Shown here piece by piece: positions 1 to 7,004 of a stretch of DNA of 10,000 bases. The notes below the pieces were generated by a model, which had not been told where the DNA came from, did not search any database, and saw nothing but the letters and a program-made list of their open reading frames with translations. The stretch spans positions 1-10,000 of the forward strand of contig JAIWOG010000222.1 in NCBI GenBank assembly GCA_020217035.1, given 5' to 3'. This DNA is from Magnetospirillum sp. (GTDB taxonomy: Bacteria; Pseudomonadota; Alphaproteobacteria; Rhodospirillales; Magnetospirillaceae). The stretch's first letter is position 1; every line of letters starts with the position of its first letter. Position numbers and translations under genes: made by a program.

Positions 1-371
1 CGGCGGGCGGAAGCGGGCAGGGGCCACGGCGCCGACACCCGGGCCGGCGCCGTGCGGTCCGGCTCGGCCAGGATGACGTCCAACGCCACCGCCGCCGCCC
101 CCAGGTCGCGCAGGCGGGCGACCAGTTCCGCCATCTGATGGCGCGGCCACGGCCATTGTCCTAGCCGGGCCAAGCTATCCTCGTCGATGTCGACGATGCG
201 CACCGGCACCGGCACATAGGGGCGCGGCCACATATTCTGCAGGGTGTCGAAGGCCAGGTTGTCCAGGCGTTGCCGCCAGTGCGGCACCGTCAACAGCGCC
301 ATGATGGCGGCCAGCAAGGCCACCGTTCCCGCAATGGCCGCGCGGATTCTTGCCTTTTGTCTGCGGTTCAT
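1..371 (-). CDS. CHASE2-domain sensor protein, N-terminal part (truncated by window edge)
   Basis: This frame has no stop from an ATG at 371 down to base 1, giving 123 residues of a longer protein. Residues about 11-28 form a hydrophobic segment after a basic start (MNRRQKARIR), consistent with a signal anchor. The CHASE2 signature follows: VRIVDIDEDSL (57-67), GQWPWPR (71-77), then a helix ending in GAAAVALDVILAEPD (91-105). CHASE2 is an extracytoplasmic sensor domain usually followed by more membrane helices and an adenylate/guanylate cyclase, diguanylate cyclase, histidine kinase or Ser/Thr kinase output. The output lies outside the window, so the enzyme class is unknown. An in-frame ATG three codons upstream (380) is an alternative start; a GGCGGA about 8 nt before 371 favours the shorter one. 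The gene is divergent from the pnt operon. The domain call is confident; the pathway is not. Confidence 0.85.
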   Translation of the reverse strand, partial: MNRRQKARIRAAIAGTVALLAAIMALLTVPHWRQRLDNLAFDTLQNMWPRPYVPVPVRIVDIDEDSLARLGQWPWPRHQMAELVARLRDLGAAAVALDVILAEPDRTAPARVSAPWPLPASAR

Positions 372-759
372 GGCTGCCATCCGCCAATTGTCATGCCCTT
401 GCCGGCCAGCTTGCGCTACCCTGACGGCGTGTGGGCAGCATAACCCAGCCCTTGGCGGTCCACATCCCACCCGCATGGGCGGGAAGCATCCGCCCGCCCC
501 GACTACTCAGAGGTCATAAGGGGGCAACAGGGGCTCGCCAGGGGGGGAATTGTCGTGTAGGCAATCACTCATGGTGCGTCGCACAAAAGCGGTACGGAGG
601 AATCTTAGTTCAGGCGCCTCCGATGCAGCGCAATAAAAAAACAGGACCAAGGACGTTTTCGTGTGTAAAGTTTCCTAAAACACCTTGGCAACGCGGCGCT
701 CGCCGTGCATCCTGTTTTTCTAATATAGAGCGGCCCGTCTCTTGAGCAGGGGAAAGACA
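372..759. other. Divergent intergenic region between the CHASE2 gene and pntAA
   Basis: No convincing gene lies in these 388 bases. It must hold the promoters of two divergent genes, but no clean -35/-10 pair was found on either strand. Visible structure: a 7-bp hairpin GGGCGGG (477-483) / CCCGCCC (493-499); G-runs at 520-524, 530-533 and 541-547; a small palindrome GTGC-GTC-GCAC (574-584); and the nested inverted repeats at 595-719 described separately. An AT-rich TAATATAG (721-728) sits about 32 bases before the pntAA start and could hold a weak -10 element, but its -35 position is not recognisable. Confidence 0.6.
595..719 (+). promoter_or_regulatory. Candidate structured leader/control region upstream of pntAA
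   Basis: Several complementary segments are packed into 125 bases. CGGAGG (595-600) pairs with CCTCCG (617-622). AAAAACAGGA (637-646) pairs perfectly with TCCTGTTTTT (710-719). Inside that outer pair, CCAAGG (647-652) pairs with CCTTGG (683-688), GTTTT (655-659) with AAAAC (677-681), and CGGCG (694-698) with CGCCG (701-705). Together they could form a three-way junction ending in a U-run about 40 bases before the pntAA start codon. Both strands end in T-runs (five T on plus, seven on minus), so terminator-like behaviour in either direction is possible. Whether the segment is transcribed is unknown: it could be a 5' leader or attenuator, an operator cluster, or a bidirectional terminator. No known riboswitch class was recognised. 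Confidence 0.4.
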
Positions 760-1884
760 ATGAAGATCGCCATACCGAAGGAGCGTCGTGACGGGGAAAC
801 CCGCGTCGCCGCCTCGCCCGATACGGTGAAGAAGTACGTCCAGATGGGCTTCGAGGTGCAGATCGAAGCGGGGGCCGGAAGCGGCGCCTCCATCGCCGAC
901 CAGGTTTACGTCGATGCCGGCGCCACTGTCGCAGCCGACACCGCCGCGGCTTTCGACGCCGACGTGGTGCTGAAGGTGGCGCGGCCCACCGACGACGAAA
1001 TCGGCCTTCTGAAGGAAGGCTCGGTGCTGATCTCGGCGCTGTCGGCGTTGACCAACAAGGACATGGTGGAAAAGCTGGCGGCCAAGAAGGTCACCGCCTT
1101 CGCCATGGAATTGGTGCCGCGCATCACCCGCGCCCAAAGCATGGACATCTTGTCGTCGCAGGCCAACCTGGCCGGCTACAAGGCGGTGCTGGACGGCGTG
1201 CACGAATTCAAGCGTGCCGTTCCCATGATGATGACGGCGGCCGGCACCGTGGCTCCCGCCCGTTTCCTGATCCTGGGCGCCGGCGTCGCCGGCCTGCAGG
1301 CCATCGCCACCGCCAAGCGTCTGGGCGGCGTGGTCTATGCCTTCGACGTGCGTCCGGCGGTCAAGGAACAGGTTCAGTCCCTGGGCGGCAAGTTCGTGGA
1401 AGTGGACGCCGATGCGTCGGACGCCGAGACCAAGGGCGGCTACGCCAAGGAAATGAGCGAGGAATACAAGGCCAAGCAGGCGGCCAAGATCGCCGAGACC
1501 CTGGCCAAGACCGACATCGCCATTTGCACGGCGCTGATCCCCGGCAAGCCGGCCCCGGTGCTGATCACCGAGGAGATGGTGAAAGCCATGCGCCCCGGTT
1601 CGGTCATCGTCGATCTGGCGGTGGAAATGGGCGGCAACTGCCCGCTGTCCGAAATGGACAAGGTGGTGGAAAAGCACGGTGTCACCCTGGTCGGCCACGG
1701 CAACGTGCCGGCGCGGCTGGCCGTCGACGCCTCGGCGCTTTACGCCAAGAACCTGCTGAACTTCATCAGCCCGCTGGTGGACAAGGAAACCAAGACCCTG
1801 GCCTTCAACTGGGACGACGAGATCCTGAAGGGCGCCTGCGTCGCCCGTGACGGTCAAGTCGTGCACCCGGCCCTGGTCGGCTAA
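760..1884 (+). CDS. pntAA: NAD(P) transhydrogenase subunit alpha part 1 (NAD(H)-binding domain I)
   Basis: This 374-residue soluble subunit binds NADH/NAD+ and exchanges hydride with NADP(H) on the beta subunit, coupled to proton movement through the membrane. The ATG at 760 is chosen because AGGGGA (748-753) lies 6 bases upstream; a TTG at 742 is in frame but lacks that support. Family motifs are all present: the N-terminal IPKER, the loop RITRAQSMD (121-129) carrying the conserved R121, Q126 and D129 (R127/Q132/D135 in Rhodospirillum rubrum numbering), the Rossmann glycines GAGVAG (173-178) followed by acidic D196, then GGYAKEM (226-232), ALIPGKPAP (258-266) and GHGNVPAR (312-319). Length matches the stand-alone domain I of the three-gene form rather than the fused PntA of enteric bacteria. 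It is the first gene of a tight operon, 14 bases before pntAB. Confidence 0.97.
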   Translation: MKIAIPKERRDGETRVAASPDTVKKYVQMGFEVQIEAGAGSGASIADQVYVDAGATVAADTAAAFDADVVLKVARPTDDEIGLLKEGSVLISALSALTNKDMVEKLAAKKVTAFAMELVPRITRAQSMDILSSQANLAGYKAVLDGVHEFKRAVPMMMTAAGTVAPARFLILGAGVAGLQAIATAKRLGGVVYAFDVRPAVKEQVQSLGGKFVEVDADASDAETKGGYAKEMSEEYKAKQAAKIAETLAKTDIAICTALIPGKPAPVLITEEMVKAMRPGSVIVDLAVEMGGNCPLSEMDKVVEKHGVTLVGHGNVPARLAVDASALYAKNLLNFISPLVDKETKTLAFNWDDEILKGACVARDGQVVHPALVG

Positions 1885-1898
1885 GGAGGAACCGCGCA

Positions 1899-2303
1899 AT
1901 GGATCCGAAAGATATTGTCGAGGGCGCGACCAAGCTCGCCACCGACGCCCAGGCCATGGCCGCCAAGGCGGCGGCCTTGGCCCAGCAGGCCACCCAGCTG
2001 GCGGCGGTCTCGGGCGACCATGGAACGGCCTTCATCAGCCTGCTGACCATCTTCGTGCTGGCCTGCTTCGTCGGCTATTACGTGGTCTGGCGGGTGACGC
2101 CGGCCCTGCATTCGCCGCTGATGGCGGTCACCAACGCGGTGTCGTCGGTGATCATCGTCGGTGCCCTGATCGCCACCTCGACCGACGGCGTCGCCGCCAA
2201 GGTCCTGGGTTTCCTGGCGGTCATCCTTGCATCGGTCAACATCTTCGGTGGCTTCATCGTCACCCAGCGGATGCTGTCCATGTTCAAGAAGAAGCAAAAG
2301 TAA
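1899..2303 (+). CDS. pntAB: NAD(P) transhydrogenase subunit alpha part 2 (membrane domain)
   Basis: This 134-residue integral membrane subunit supplies the alpha-side helices of the proton channel (domain II). Three hydrophobic segments are visible at about 44-64, 76-93 and 101-121. The family stretches [14 protein letters not shown] (67-80), [11 protein letters not shown] (81-91) and [14 protein letters not shown] (113-126) are present, and the protein ends in a basic tail, FKKKQK. Residues 1-38 are Ala/Gln-rich with few strong hydrophobics, probably an amphipathic helix before the first membrane segment. A strong ribosome site, AGGAGGA (1884-1890), directly follows and overlaps the pntAA stop, 8 bases before the ATG, so translation is probably coupled. 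In enteric bacteria this domain is fused to PntAA. Confidence 0.96.
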   Translation: MDPKDIVEGATKLATDAQAMAAKAAALAQQATQLAAVSGDHGTAFISLLTIFVLACFVGYYVVWRVTPALHSPLMAVTNAVSSVIIVGALIATSTDGVAAKVLGFLAVILASVNIFGGFIVTQRMLSMFKKKQK

Positions 2304-2313
2304 GGGGGCGGCC

Positions 2314-3714
2314 GTGTCTGCAAGCTTGACGCAATTCGCGTATCTGGTCGCCGCCGTGTGTATGATCATGGCGTTGCGTGGCCTTTCCAGCCCGGAAACC
2401 TCGCGCGGGGGGAACATGTGGGGCATGGTCGGCATGGCCATCGCCATCGTCACCACCGTGCTGACCCCGGACACTTCGTATATCCTGATCCCGCTGGGCA
2501 TCCTGATCGGTGGCGCCATCGGCACCATCGTCGCCAAGAAGATCGAGATGACGGCGTTGCCGCAATTGGTGGCGGCCTTCCACTCGCTGGTCGGCCTGGC
2601 GGCGGTGTTCGTCGCCGGCGCGGCGCTGTCGGCGCCTGAAGCCTTCGGCATCGTCGCCCCGGAAGGCGGCATCAAGATGGGCTCGCTGATCGAAATGAGC
2701 CTGGGTGTGGCCATCGGCGCCATCACCTTCACCGGTTCCTTGGTGGCATTCGGCAAGTTGCAGGGTCTGGTCAGCGGCAAGCCGCTGCAATTCCCCATGC
2801 AGCATCCGCTGAACGCGGCCCTGGGCATCGCCATGATCGTGCTGATCGCCATCTTCTCGGCCTCGGGCGGGTCGATCCCGCTGTTCGTGCTGATCACCCT
2901 GATCGCCCTGGCCTTGGGCTTCCTGTTGATCCTGCCCATCGGCGGCGCCGACATGCCGGTCGTCGTCTCGATGCTGAATTCCTATTCGGGTTGGGCGGCG
3001 GCCGGCATCGGCTTCACGCTCGGCAACCCGCTGTTGATCATCGTCGGCGCCTTGGTGGGTTCGTCGGGCGCCATCCTGTCCTACATCATGTGCAAGGGCA
3101 TGAACCGCTCGATCTTCAACGTCATCCTGGGCGGTTTCGGCGGTGAAGTCGCCGGTCCGGCCGGTGCCGGCGGGGCGGGTGGCGACAAGGCGGTCAAGGC
3201 CGGTTCGGCCGACGACGCCGCCTTCATCATGAAGAACTCGTCCAAGGTCATCATCGTGCCCGGTTACGGCATGGCGGTGGCCCAGGCCCAGCATGCTTTG
3301 CGCGAAATGTGCGACCTGCTGAAGGCCGAAGGCGTGGACGTGCGTTACGCCATCCATCCCGTCGCCGGCCGTATGCCCGGTCACATGAACGTGCTGCTGG
3401 CGGAAGCCAACGTGCCCTATGACGAAGTCTTCGAATTGGAAGAGATCAACCACGAATTCGGCACCGCCGACGTGGCCTTCGTCATCGGCGCCAACGACGT
3501 GACCAACCCGGCGGCCAAGACCGACACCGCCAGCCCCATCTACGGCATGCCCATCCTGGACGTGGAAAAGGCCAAGACGGTGCTGTTCATCAAGCGGTCG
3601 ATGGCGTCGGGCTATGCCGGCGTCGATAACGAGCTGTTCTTCCGTCCCAACACCATGATGCTGTTCGGCGACGCCAAGAAGGTGACCGAGGAAATCGTCT
3701 CCGCCTTGGGGTGA
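2314..3714 (+). CDS. pntB: NAD(P) transhydrogenase subunit beta (membrane domain plus NADP(H)-binding domain III)
   Basis: This 466-residue protein completes the transhydrogenase, which uses the proton gradient to make NADPH from NADH. The start is a GTG at 2314 with AAGGGGG (2302-2308) 5 bases upstream, giving a mature start of SASLTQFAYLVAAV; no good upstream start exists in frame. Residues 1-270 are multi-spanning. They carry H90 in AAFHSLVGLAA, D213 in GGADMPV and N222 in MLNSYSGW, which match the E. coli proton-path residues betaHis91, betaAsp213 and betaAsn222. A Gly/Ala-rich linker (about 273-300) leads to domain III: VPGYGMAVAQAQHA (315-328), HPVAGRMPGHMNVLLAEA (348-365), GANDVTNPAA (392-401), and KRSMASGYAGVDN (427-439), which binds the 2'-phosphate of NADP. 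It is the last gene of the operon, 10 bases after pntAB. Confidence 0.97.
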   Translation: MSASLTQFAYLVAAVCMIMALRGLSSPETSRGGNMWGMVGMAIAIVTTVLTPDTSYILIPLGILIGGAIGTIVAKKIEMTALPQLVAAFHSLVGLAAVFVAGAALSAPEAFGIVAPEGGIKMGSLIEMSLGVAIGAITFTGSLVAFGKLQGLVSGKPLQFPMQHPLNAALGIAMIVLIAIFSASGGSIPLFVLITLIALALGFLLILPIGGADMPVVVSMLNSYSGWAAAGIGFTLGNPLLIIVGALVGSSGAILSYIMCKGMNRSIFNVILGGFGGEVAGPAGAGGAGGDKAVKAGSADDAAFIMKNSSKVIIVPGYGMAVAQAQHALREMCDLLKAEGVDVRYAIHPVAGRMPGHMNVLLAEANVPYDEVFELEEINHEFGTADVAFVIGANDVTNPAAKTDTASPIYGMPILDVEKAKTVLFIKRSMASGYAGVDNELFFRPNTMMLFGDAKKVTEEIVSALG

Positions 3715-3737
3715 CGTTTTCTGCCGAAATCGTGACG

Positions 3738-3770
3738 AACGCCGTCCCCGTCACCGGGGGCGGCGTTTTT
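3738..3770 (+). terminator. Intrinsic terminator of the pnt operon
   Basis: AACGCCGTCCCCG (3738-3750) pairs with CGGGGGCGGCGTT (3755-3767) over 13 bp with one G-T wobble, around a TCAC loop, and the 3' side runs into TTTTT (3766-3770). It begins 23 bases after the pntB stop. This is a textbook Rho-independent terminator that separates pnt from the downstream kinase gene. Confidence 0.93.
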
Positions 3771-3835
3771 CATTGCGTCTAAAGTTGCAAGGGATTCTGC
3801 CCTTTGGCTCCCTGCTCGTGGGGGCCGTATCGGCC

Positions 3836-3841
3836 TATAAT
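3836..3841 (+). promoter_or_regulatory. Candidate -10 element of the sensor kinase gene
   Basis: A perfect TATAAT lies 48 bases before the annotated kinase start and 66 bases after the pnt terminator, in otherwise GC-rich DNA. The hexamer at the expected -35 distance (3813-3818, TGCTCG) is poor, so an activator or an alternative sigma factor may be needed if this is real. A short inverted repeat, AAGGG (3789-3793) / CCCTT (3800-3804), lies upstream and could be a binding site. Confidence 0.4.
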
Positions 3842-3889
3842 CGGGCGGTAAGCCCAGCCCTGGCGAGGGGCCGGGCATAGTCGAGGGGG

Positions 3890-6800
3890 ATGGTCGTGTC
3901 CACCTGTTCCAACCTCAGCCCGATGACGTCGTGGTCCGAGGCCGCCGAAAGGTTCTTCGAACTCAGCATCGACCTGTTGTGCGTGGTCGACAAGACCGGG
4001 CGCTTCGTTCACCTGTCGCGGTCGTGGCAGGCATTCCTGGGGATTCCGCTGTCGGAACTGGGGGGGCGCAACTTCATGGACTTCGTCCATCCCGACGACG
4101 TCGAACTCACCACCCGCTTGTTCCAGGAGATCGGCCGGGGCCTGGAAGCGGTGGACTTCCGTAACCGCTATCTGAGCCGCAACGGTCACTACCGCACCTT
4201 GTCGTGGCGCTCCTCGCCGCCCGATGCCGACGGTATGGTCCACGCCGTGGCCCGCGACGTCACCGACGAGCAGGCCGCCCACGACGCCCTGGCGGCCGAG
4301 CAGGCGCGACTGCGGGCGGTGATGGACAGCATCGCCGATCTGGTGTTCATCAAGGACAAGGATTTTCGCTATCTGGGCTGCAACCGCCCCTTCGCCGAAT
4401 TCGTGGGCCATTCCGAGGCCGAGTTGCGGGGGCGGACCGATTTCGACTTCTTCCCCGCTGACCAAGCCCAGTTCTTCCGCGATCACGACACCGCCATGCT
4501 GCGCGACATGGCGCCGCGCCGCAACGACGAGTGGCTGGTTTTCCCCGATGGACGCAAACGGCTGTACGACACCCAGAAAGTGCCGTTGATCACCGCCGAC
4601 GGCCAGCTGGCCGGCTTGGTGGGGGTCAGCCGCGACATCACCGACCAGACCGAGTTGCGGGACCAGGTGGACTTTCTGGGGACGATGATCAACCACAGTC
4701 ACGACCCGCTTTACTGCCTTGATCCCCAGCGGGATTTCACTTTCGTCTACGTGAACGACGCCCTGTGCGGCTATCTGGGGGTGTCTCGTCAGGAAATCCT
4801 GCGATCCGATCCCAGCCGCTATTGTCCGGAAATGGACCGTGCCGCCCTGGACGAGTTGTGGCGGCTGTGCGGGGCCGATGCGCCGGTGCTGTTCGAAACC
4901 AGGATCCGGCTGTCCGACGGCCAATTGGCCCCGGTTGAGGTTTCCGCCAGCCGCGTCCACCATCAGGGACGCGACTACGCGGTGGGCTGGTTGCGTGACC
5001 TCAGCGCCCGCCATGCCGCCGAACGCCAATTGCGCGAGCGCGAGGCGCTTTATCGCGCCTCCATCGAGGCCACCACCGACGGGTTCTGGCAAGTGGACGG
5101 CGCGGGCGTCATCTTGGACGTCAACACCGCCTATGCCGGCATGTCGGGTTACACATTGGACGAGTTGCGCGGCATGCATGTCTCGCAGTTGGAACACTAC
5201 GACGATTCACAGGACGTGGCGGCGCGGATCGAGCGCCTGATGCGCACCGGGCTCGAGACCTTCGAAACCAAGCATCGTCGCAAGGATGGCTCGCTTTGGG
5301 ACGTCGAGGTCAACATCATCTATTCCCATGTCGAGGACGTGCGGTTCTTCGTTTACTTGCGCGATCTGCGCAAGCGTCGTCGGGCCGAATTGATCCTGCG
5401 GGCGCGTCTGCGTCTGGCGGAAATCGCCCGCGACAACGACATCGACACCTTGATGACCGAGGTGCTGGACACCGCCGAACGACTGACCGCCAGCACCATC
5501 GGCTTCTTCCATTTCGTCGATCCCGACCAAAGGACCCTGCGGTTGCAGGCATGGTCGTCCAACACCCTGAAAAACATGTGCAAGGCCGAGGGCAAAGGCC
5601 AGCATTACCCCGTCGACCAAGCCGGCATCTGGGCCGAGTGTCTGCGTCAGGGGCGGGCGGTGATCTGCAACGACTATGATGCCGCCGAAGACAAGAAGGG
5701 ATTGCCGCAAGGGCACGCGCCGGTCAGCCGCCTGGTCACCGTGCCGGTGACCGGCGAGGGCGGTTTTTCCGCCTTGATCGGCGTCGGCAACAAGGCCAAG
5801 GACTACGACGGCGACGACGTGGATGTCTTGACCGAGTTGGCAACCATGGCCATCGACATCGTCAGCCGTGTCCGTGCCGAGGTGTCGCGCCGGGCTCTGG
5901 CCGAGGAACTGGCCCATGCCGCCCACCAATGGAGCGCCGCCATGGAAACCTTCCAGGGCGGCATCGCGCTGTTGGATGGGCAACATCGGCTGGTGCGGGC
6001 CAACGCAGCCTTCTTCGCCTTGACCGGAACCGATCCGGGACAGGTGGGCGAGGTGATGACCGGATTGTTCACGTCGTCAGCTGACGGGCTGGACCCGGTT
6101 CTCGCCTGCGCAGACGCCGAAACGGTCATTGAGGTTGGCGATCCCGGCAACCCGGGCGGCAAGCCGCTGGAAGTGCGTGTCGCCACCGTTTGTGACGGAC
6201 AGGGCCAGGTGGACGGCAAGGTGGTCTCGCTCTACGACCTGACCCATGTGCGGCAACAGGAAAGCCGCCTGGAAGCCATGATCGCCGAACTGACCCGCAG
6301 CAACGCCGAATTGGAACGGTTCGGACAGGTTGCCGCCCACGACCTGCAAGAGCCGACGCGCCGTCAGGTGCTGTTCGCCCAAATGCTGCAACGAAAGCTG
6401 GGCGACGGACTGGATGACGATTCCCGTCAATATCTGGATTTCATGATCGCCGACGCCTTGAAGATGCGGGACATGGTCCGCGCCCTCAACGTCTACCACC
6501 GGGCCGGCCATACCCTGAACCCGGTCGAGCCGGTAGAGATGGATCGGGTGGCCGCCGACGTCATCGGCACGCTTTCCAGCGAGATCGACCACAGCAAGGC
6601 CCGGCTGTGCATGGCCCCCTTGGGGGAAGTGGCGGGGGAACGGGCGCGACTGCACCTGCTGCTGGTCAACCTGCTGAGCAACGCCTTGCGCTTCCGCCAT
6701 CCAGGGCGTCAACCCAGAATTCAGCTGGCAGCGGCGGAAGCCGAGGCGGGAATGGCGGAATTCAGCGTGGCCGACAACGGCATCGGCATTCCAGAACAAT

Positions 6801-6970
6801 ACCGGGACGGCATGTTCACCTTGTTCCGGCGCATGAATGCCAAGCAGGGCGGTTCCGGCATGGGTCTGGCCCAATGTCGGCGCATCGTCGAGGATCTGGG
6901 GGGACGCATCTGGCTGGAAGGCAACGAATCGGGGGGGACCACCGTCAAGTTCACCTTGCCCAGGCCATGA
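3890..6970 (+). CDS. Multi-PAS/GAF soluble sensor histidine kinase
   Basis: This 1026-residue protein should autophosphorylate on a histidine in response to signals sensed in the cytoplasm; no membrane segment is visible. Order: PAS at about 16-126, PAS at 138-252 (DLVFIKDKDFRYLGCNRPFAE), a more divergent PAS-like segment at 260-372, PAS at 386-493, GAF at about 503-660 (ASTIGFFHFVD, VSRLVTVPV, ALIGVGNK), and a fifth PAS-like segment at 683-787. A coiled linker leads to the H-box AAHDLQEPTRR with phosphoacceptor H817, then the ATPase domain: N-box VNLLSNA (926-932), G1 DNGIGIP (962-968), F-box MFTLFRRMN (975-983) and G2 GGSGMGLAQCRRIVE (987-1001). There is no receiver domain and no adjacent response regulator, so its partner is elsewhere. 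GAGGGGG (3883-3889) abuts the ATG at 3890 but is ideally placed for the in-frame GTG at 3896, so the true start may be two codons later. The ligand cannot be told from sequence. Confidence 0.92.
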   Translation: MVVSTCSNLSPMTSWSEAAERFFELSIDLLCVVDKTGRFVHLSRSWQAFLGIPLSELGGRNFMDFVHPDDVELTTRLFQEIGRGLEAVDFRNRYLSRNGHYRTLSWRSSPPDADGMVHAVARDVTDEQAAHDALAAEQARLRAVMDSIADLVFIKDKDFRYLGCNRPFAEFVGHSEAELRGRTDFDFFPADQAQFFRDHDTAMLRDMAPRRNDEWLVFPDGRKRLYDTQKVPLITADGQLAGLVGVSRDITDQTELRDQVDFLGTMINHSHDPLYCLDPQRDFTFVYVNDALCGYLGVSRQEILRSDPSRYCPEMDRAALDELWRLCGADAPVLFETRIRLSDGQLAPVEVSASRVHHQGRDYAVGWLRDLSARHAAERQLREREALYRASIEATTDGFWQVDGAGVILDVNTAYAGMSGYTLDELRGMHVSQLEHYDDSQDVAARIERLMRTGLETFETKHRRKDGSLWDVEVNIIYSHVEDVRFFVYLRDLRKRRRAELILRARLRLAEIARDNDIDTLMTEVLDTAERLTASTIGFFHFVDPDQRTLRLQAWSSNTLKNMCKAEGKGQHYPVDQAGIWAECLRQGRAVICNDYDAAEDKKGLPQGHAPVSRLVTVPVTGEGGFSALIGVGNKAKDYDGDDVDVLTELATMAIDIVSRVRAEVSRRALAEELAHAAHQWSAAMETFQGGIALLDGQHRLVRANAAFFALTGTDPGQVGEVMTGLFTSSADGLDPVLACADAETVIEVGDPGNPGGKPLEVRVATVCDGQGQVDGKVVSLYDLTHVRQQESRLEAMIAELTRSNAELERFGQVAAHDLQEPTRRQVLFAQMLQRKLGDGLDDDSRQYLDFMIADALKMRDMVRALNVYHRAGHTLNPVEPVEMDRVAADVIGTLSSEIDHSKARLCMAPLGEVAGERARLHLLLVNLLSNALRFRHPGRQPRIQLAAAEAEAGMAEFSVADNGIGIPEQYRDGMFTLFRRMNAKQGGSGMGLAQCRRIVEDLGGRIWLEGNESGGTTVKFTLPRP

Positions 6971-7002
6971 AAAAGGGGCGGGCCGTTGTCCCGCCCGGCT
7001 TT
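6970..7002. terminator. Shared terminator hairpin between convergent genes
   Basis: GGGCGGG (6976-6982) pairs with CCCGCCC (6990-6996) around a 7-base loop. Read on the minus strand the stem is followed by CTTTTTC, a good intrinsic terminator for the Cache/chemoreceptor-like gene. On the plus strand it is preceded by five A and followed only by GGCTTT, so it is weaker for the kinase gene. The minus-strand T-run overlaps the kinase stop codon. Confidence 0.8.
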
Positions 7003-7004
7003 GC

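Noticed and set aside
623..745. Possible 40-residue leader peptide before pntAA (ATG at 623)
   Set aside because: The GGAGGAA at 596-602 is 20 bases away, too far to serve it, and the peptide has no regulatory codon run. The inverted repeats explain the region better.
610..1899. Long minus-strand open frame opposite pntAA (429 codons)
   Set aside because: High-GC shadow of pntAA; the composition (runs of His, Gln, Gly, Asp) resembles no protein family, and the plus-strand gene is certain.
1881..3453. Two long minus-strand open frames opposite pntAB and pntB
   Set aside because: Antisense shadows with low-complexity translations; no ribosome sites or domains, and the pnt genes explain the bases.
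3779..5197. 472-codon minus-strand open frame opposite the kinase N-terminus
   Set aside because: Runs through the pnt-kinase promoter gap and opposite clear PAS coding; no recognisable motifs.
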